DNA of 64,000 nucleotides from Psychroflexus gondwanensis ACAM 44 (GTDB lineage Bacteria; Bacteroidota; Bacteroidia; Flavobacteriales; Flavobacteriaceae). Below are positions 62,207-64,000 of this stretch, piece after piece (within the stretch, counting starts at the first letter, position 1; each line of letters opens with the position of its first letter). The stretch spans positions 124,001-188,000 of the forward strand of contig NZ_APLF01000005.1 in NCBI RefSeq assembly GCF_000355905.1, given 5' to 3'. The position numbers and the translations under genes were made by a program. The notes beneath the pieces were generated by a model. It searched no databases. It had not been told where the DNA came from and worked only from the letters and a program-made list of their open reading frames with translations.

Positions 62207-63424
62207 ATGTTACAAAATGTTTTATTAGAACGCGAAATATATGCATCAGAAGAACATAAAATGATGCAAAAAATGATTCAGGATTTCATTAATAATGAAA
62301 TTATTGATCATACAGAAGAATGGGAAGAAAAGGGTATGGTTAGCCGAGACATCTGGGAACGTGCTGGAGAATTGGGTTTGCTATGTATCGATATGCCCGA
62401 AGATTATGGAGGAAGTGGTTTGGATTTTAGCTTTAGCGCCCTATTTATTGAAGAAATGGCAAAAGAAGGCCTCAGTGGTCCTGGTTTTTCATTGCATTCA
62501 GATATTGTTGCACCTTATCTGCTAAAGTACGGTACCGAAGCTCAAAAGCAAAAATACCTACCTCTAATGGCTGCTGGAAAAATAATTACATCTATAGGTA
62601 TGACTGAGCCTAACTGCGGTAGTGATCTTCAAGCGATTAAAACAAACGCGGTGGATAAAGGTGACCACTATTTGGTCAATGGACAGAAAACCTTTATTAC
62701 CAATGGTTATATGAGTGATATGTCTATAGTTGCTGTAAAAACCAATGTGGGAACAGCGGAAGAAGGAGTATCTTTATTAATCATGGAAAGCCATTTTGAA
62801 GGTTTCGAAAAGGGGATTCCTTTCAAGAAAATAGGCATGAAAGCTCAAGATACCTGTGAATTATTTTTTGATAACGTAAAAGTTCCTAAGGAAAATTTAT
62901 TGGGAGAAGAAGGCTTAGGATTCAAAATTATGATGACAGAATTGGCAAGAGAGCGCTTGTCTGTAGCGCTCAATGCTATTGGTGGGGCAGAGGGAGCCAT
63001 AGAAAAAACGATGGCCTATACCTCTACAAGAACCGCTTTTAACAAACCCATCGCGGGATTCCAAAACACCCAATTTAAATTGGCCGAATGTGCTACGCAA
63101 TTACAGGTGCATCAAGCGTTTTTAGATCGGTGTACACTATTAGTATCAGATCATAAACTCACTGCTGAAAGTGCTTCAATGGCGAAGTATTCAGCAACAG
63201 AAATGCACGGTAAAGTTGTAGATGAATGCCTGCAATTATTTGGAGGTTATGGGTATATATGGGATTACCCCATTGCGCGCATGTATGCCGATAATAGAGT
63301 CGCCAGAATTTATGCTGGAACCAATGAGATTATGAAGGTATTGATTGCCCGGGGCTTGTTTAAAGAACTGTTTCAGCAAATGAAGGCAAAGAAAAAAACG
63401 ACAAAAAGTCAAAAAAATCATTGA
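62207..63424 (+). CDS. Acyl-CoA dehydrogenase
   Basis: A 405-residue FAD enzyme oxidising acyl-CoA to enoyl-CoA. Motifs: IGMTEPNCGSDLQAIKT (flavin/substrate loop), TFITNG, ARERLSVALNAIGGAEGA and the C-terminal QLFGGYGYIWDYPIARMYADNRVARIYAGTNEIMK (given in parts: QLFGGYGY, DYPIARMYAD, YAGTNEIMK). The catalytic Glu of this subgroup is expected near the C-terminal YAGTNE. Chain-length specificity cannot be told. It stands alone. Confidence 0.93.
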   Translation: MLQNVLLEREIYASEEHKMMQKMIQDFINNEIIDHTEEWEEKGMVSRDIWERAGELGLLCIDMPEDYGGSGLDFSFSALFIEEMAKEGLSGPGFSLHSDIVAPYLLKYGTEAQKQKYLPLMAAGKIITSIGMTEPNCGSDLQAIKTNAVDKGDHYLVNGQKTFITNGYMSDMSIVAVKTNVGTAEEGVSLLIMESHFEGFEKGIPFKKIGMKAQDTCELFFDNVKVPKENLLGEEGLGFKIMMTELARERLSVALNAIGGAEGAIEKTMAYTSTRTAFNKPIAGFQNTQFKLAECATQLQVHQAFLDRCTLLVSDHKLTAESASMAKYSATEMHGKVVDECLQLFGGYGYIWDYPIARMYADNRVARIYAGTNEIMKVLIARGLFKELFQQMKAKKKTTKSQKNH

Positions 63425-63617
63425 AGTCGTATCGGAAACTCTTCAGATAACAAAAAACATCTCGATACATCCCGACGAGAAAGTCGGAATACTCAATGAG
63501 ACAAAACAACATAATATGAGCTTTTCACAACTAATTAATGCTAGTTTATTTTATTCATTTCTATGAGTGAAAATAGTATCAAGAATAAAATATTTGGTTT
63601 TAAACAGTGTTCTAATT

Positions 63618-63998
63618 CTATTCAAACGTATGTCGTTGTTCTGCTGTTGAAGAGGCGTTGAGTAGTTGATTAAATAATCTTATCTTGTTAAAATCGCGAG
63701 TAATCTCGGTAGATACCGCAACACCAGCGATACCAGATTCCAATAGGGCTGTAACATCTTCTGTAGTGATACCGCCAACACCTATAATGGGTATTGGGGT
63801 TTTTAGAACATCCATAATCACTCTATAACCATCCAAACCTAAAACAGGAGGCCTGTTAGCTTCTTTAGCGGTTTCTCTAAAAGGACCTAAATGGATATAG
63901 TCTATTTCTTTATCTAATAATGTTTCGCACTCTTGTAAGGTATTTGCTGTTCCCCCAATACTTTGCCAAGTGTATAAATGCGTTCTAGCTTCAGTAGG
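63618..63998 (-). CDS. thiE: Thiamine-phosphate synthase, 5' part beyond window
   Basis: The C-terminal 126 residues of a TIM-barrel enzyme that joins HMP-PP and THZ-P to thiamine phosphate. Reading into the window: GGTANTLQECE, the phosphate-binding region DYIHLGPFRETAK, and IIGVGGITTEDV. The start lies beyond base 64000. Full family length is about 205. Complete codons begin at 63998. Upstream thiamine genes are likely outside the window. Confidence 0.9.
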   Translation of the reverse strand, partial: PTEARTHLYTWQSIGGTANTLQECETLLDKEIDYIHLGPFRETAKEANRPPVLGLDGYRVIMDVLKTPIPIIGVGGITTEDVTALLESGIAGVAVSTEITRDFNKIRLFNQLLNASSTAEQRHTFE

Positions 63999-64000
63999 GC

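Noticed and set aside
63465-63500. Hairpin CCGAC/GTCGG after the acyl-CoA dehydrogenase as a terminator
   Set aside because: The stem is only five bases and no T run follows.

Overview
The window is AT-rich and densely coded, and it looks like the chromosome of a marine-type Flavobacteriaceae bacterium (Bacteroidota). The evidence is a secreted nuclease with a type IX secretion (T9SS) tail, an Oar-like TonB receptor, Bacteroidota-specific small genes (a CAL67264-type membrane protein, DUF4290, an YqgE/START-like neighbourhood), menaquinone genes, and promoters of the Bacteroidota form TTTG-N19-TAnnTTTG instead of -35/-10 boxes. I see no prophage, integrase, insertion sequence or CRISPR array. 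Genus cannot be settled from the sequence alone.

1-9.5 kb: a sigma-54 activator (cut by the window edge) is divergent from a hybrid histidine kinase. Next comes a tightly overlapping three-gene operon: a RimK-like ATP-grasp ligase, a GCS2-type carboxylate-amine ligase and an N-formylglutamate amidohydrolase-like hydrolase. Its gene content suggests an uncharacterised small peptide or amide metabolite. A tiny membrane protein and ettA follow. 9.5-24.9 kb: secreted endonuclease I; menC-CPBP protease-menE; an M1 peptidase; envelope proteins; a TlpA-like lipoprotein; a sulfur/metal cluster (persulfide-dioxygenase-like MBL-rhodanese, HMA protein, Crp/Fnr regulator with a Cys-Cys motif); a pseudouridine synthase; DUF1853-deoD-deoC; rpsF-rpsR-rplI. 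24.9-41 kb: TonB receptor, hisS, tRNA-Met(CAT), START-like protein, aminotransferase, YqgE, HU, the coupled set AAA-recQ-fmt, DUF493-DUF4290-murA (MurA has Asp in place of the catalytic Cys), DUF2254.

41-48.3 kb: umuDC behind a perfect 11-bp inverted repeat; a HigBA-type toxin-antitoxin locus with a toxin broken by nonsense codons and an intact antitoxin and operator; ychF; two tandem DEAD-box helicases. 48.36-49.64 kb is a gene-free array of six roughly 217-bp units, each carrying a long imperfect palindrome built on CACGCAAAG/CTTTGCGTG. Diverged single copies lie near 59.1 kb and, inverted, near 61.8 kb. 49.7-64 kb: the conserved tesA / ybbA-ybbP module, an ABC exporter, a J-domain-KTSC fusion, a PfkB sugar kinase between two copies of a short palindromic repeat, a Crp-like regulator and a fatty-acid desaturase, a cold-shock protein, an envelope pair with a Fur-like site, an acyl-CoA dehydrogenase and the end of thiE.

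The most notable items are the 217-bp palindromic array, the ligase/ligase/hydrolase operon, the umuDC operator, the decayed HigB toxin with its retained operator, the MurA Cys-to-Asp change, and the Cys-Cys Crp regulator beside persulfide genes. All functional statements rest on motif reading and family knowledge; no database search was run.
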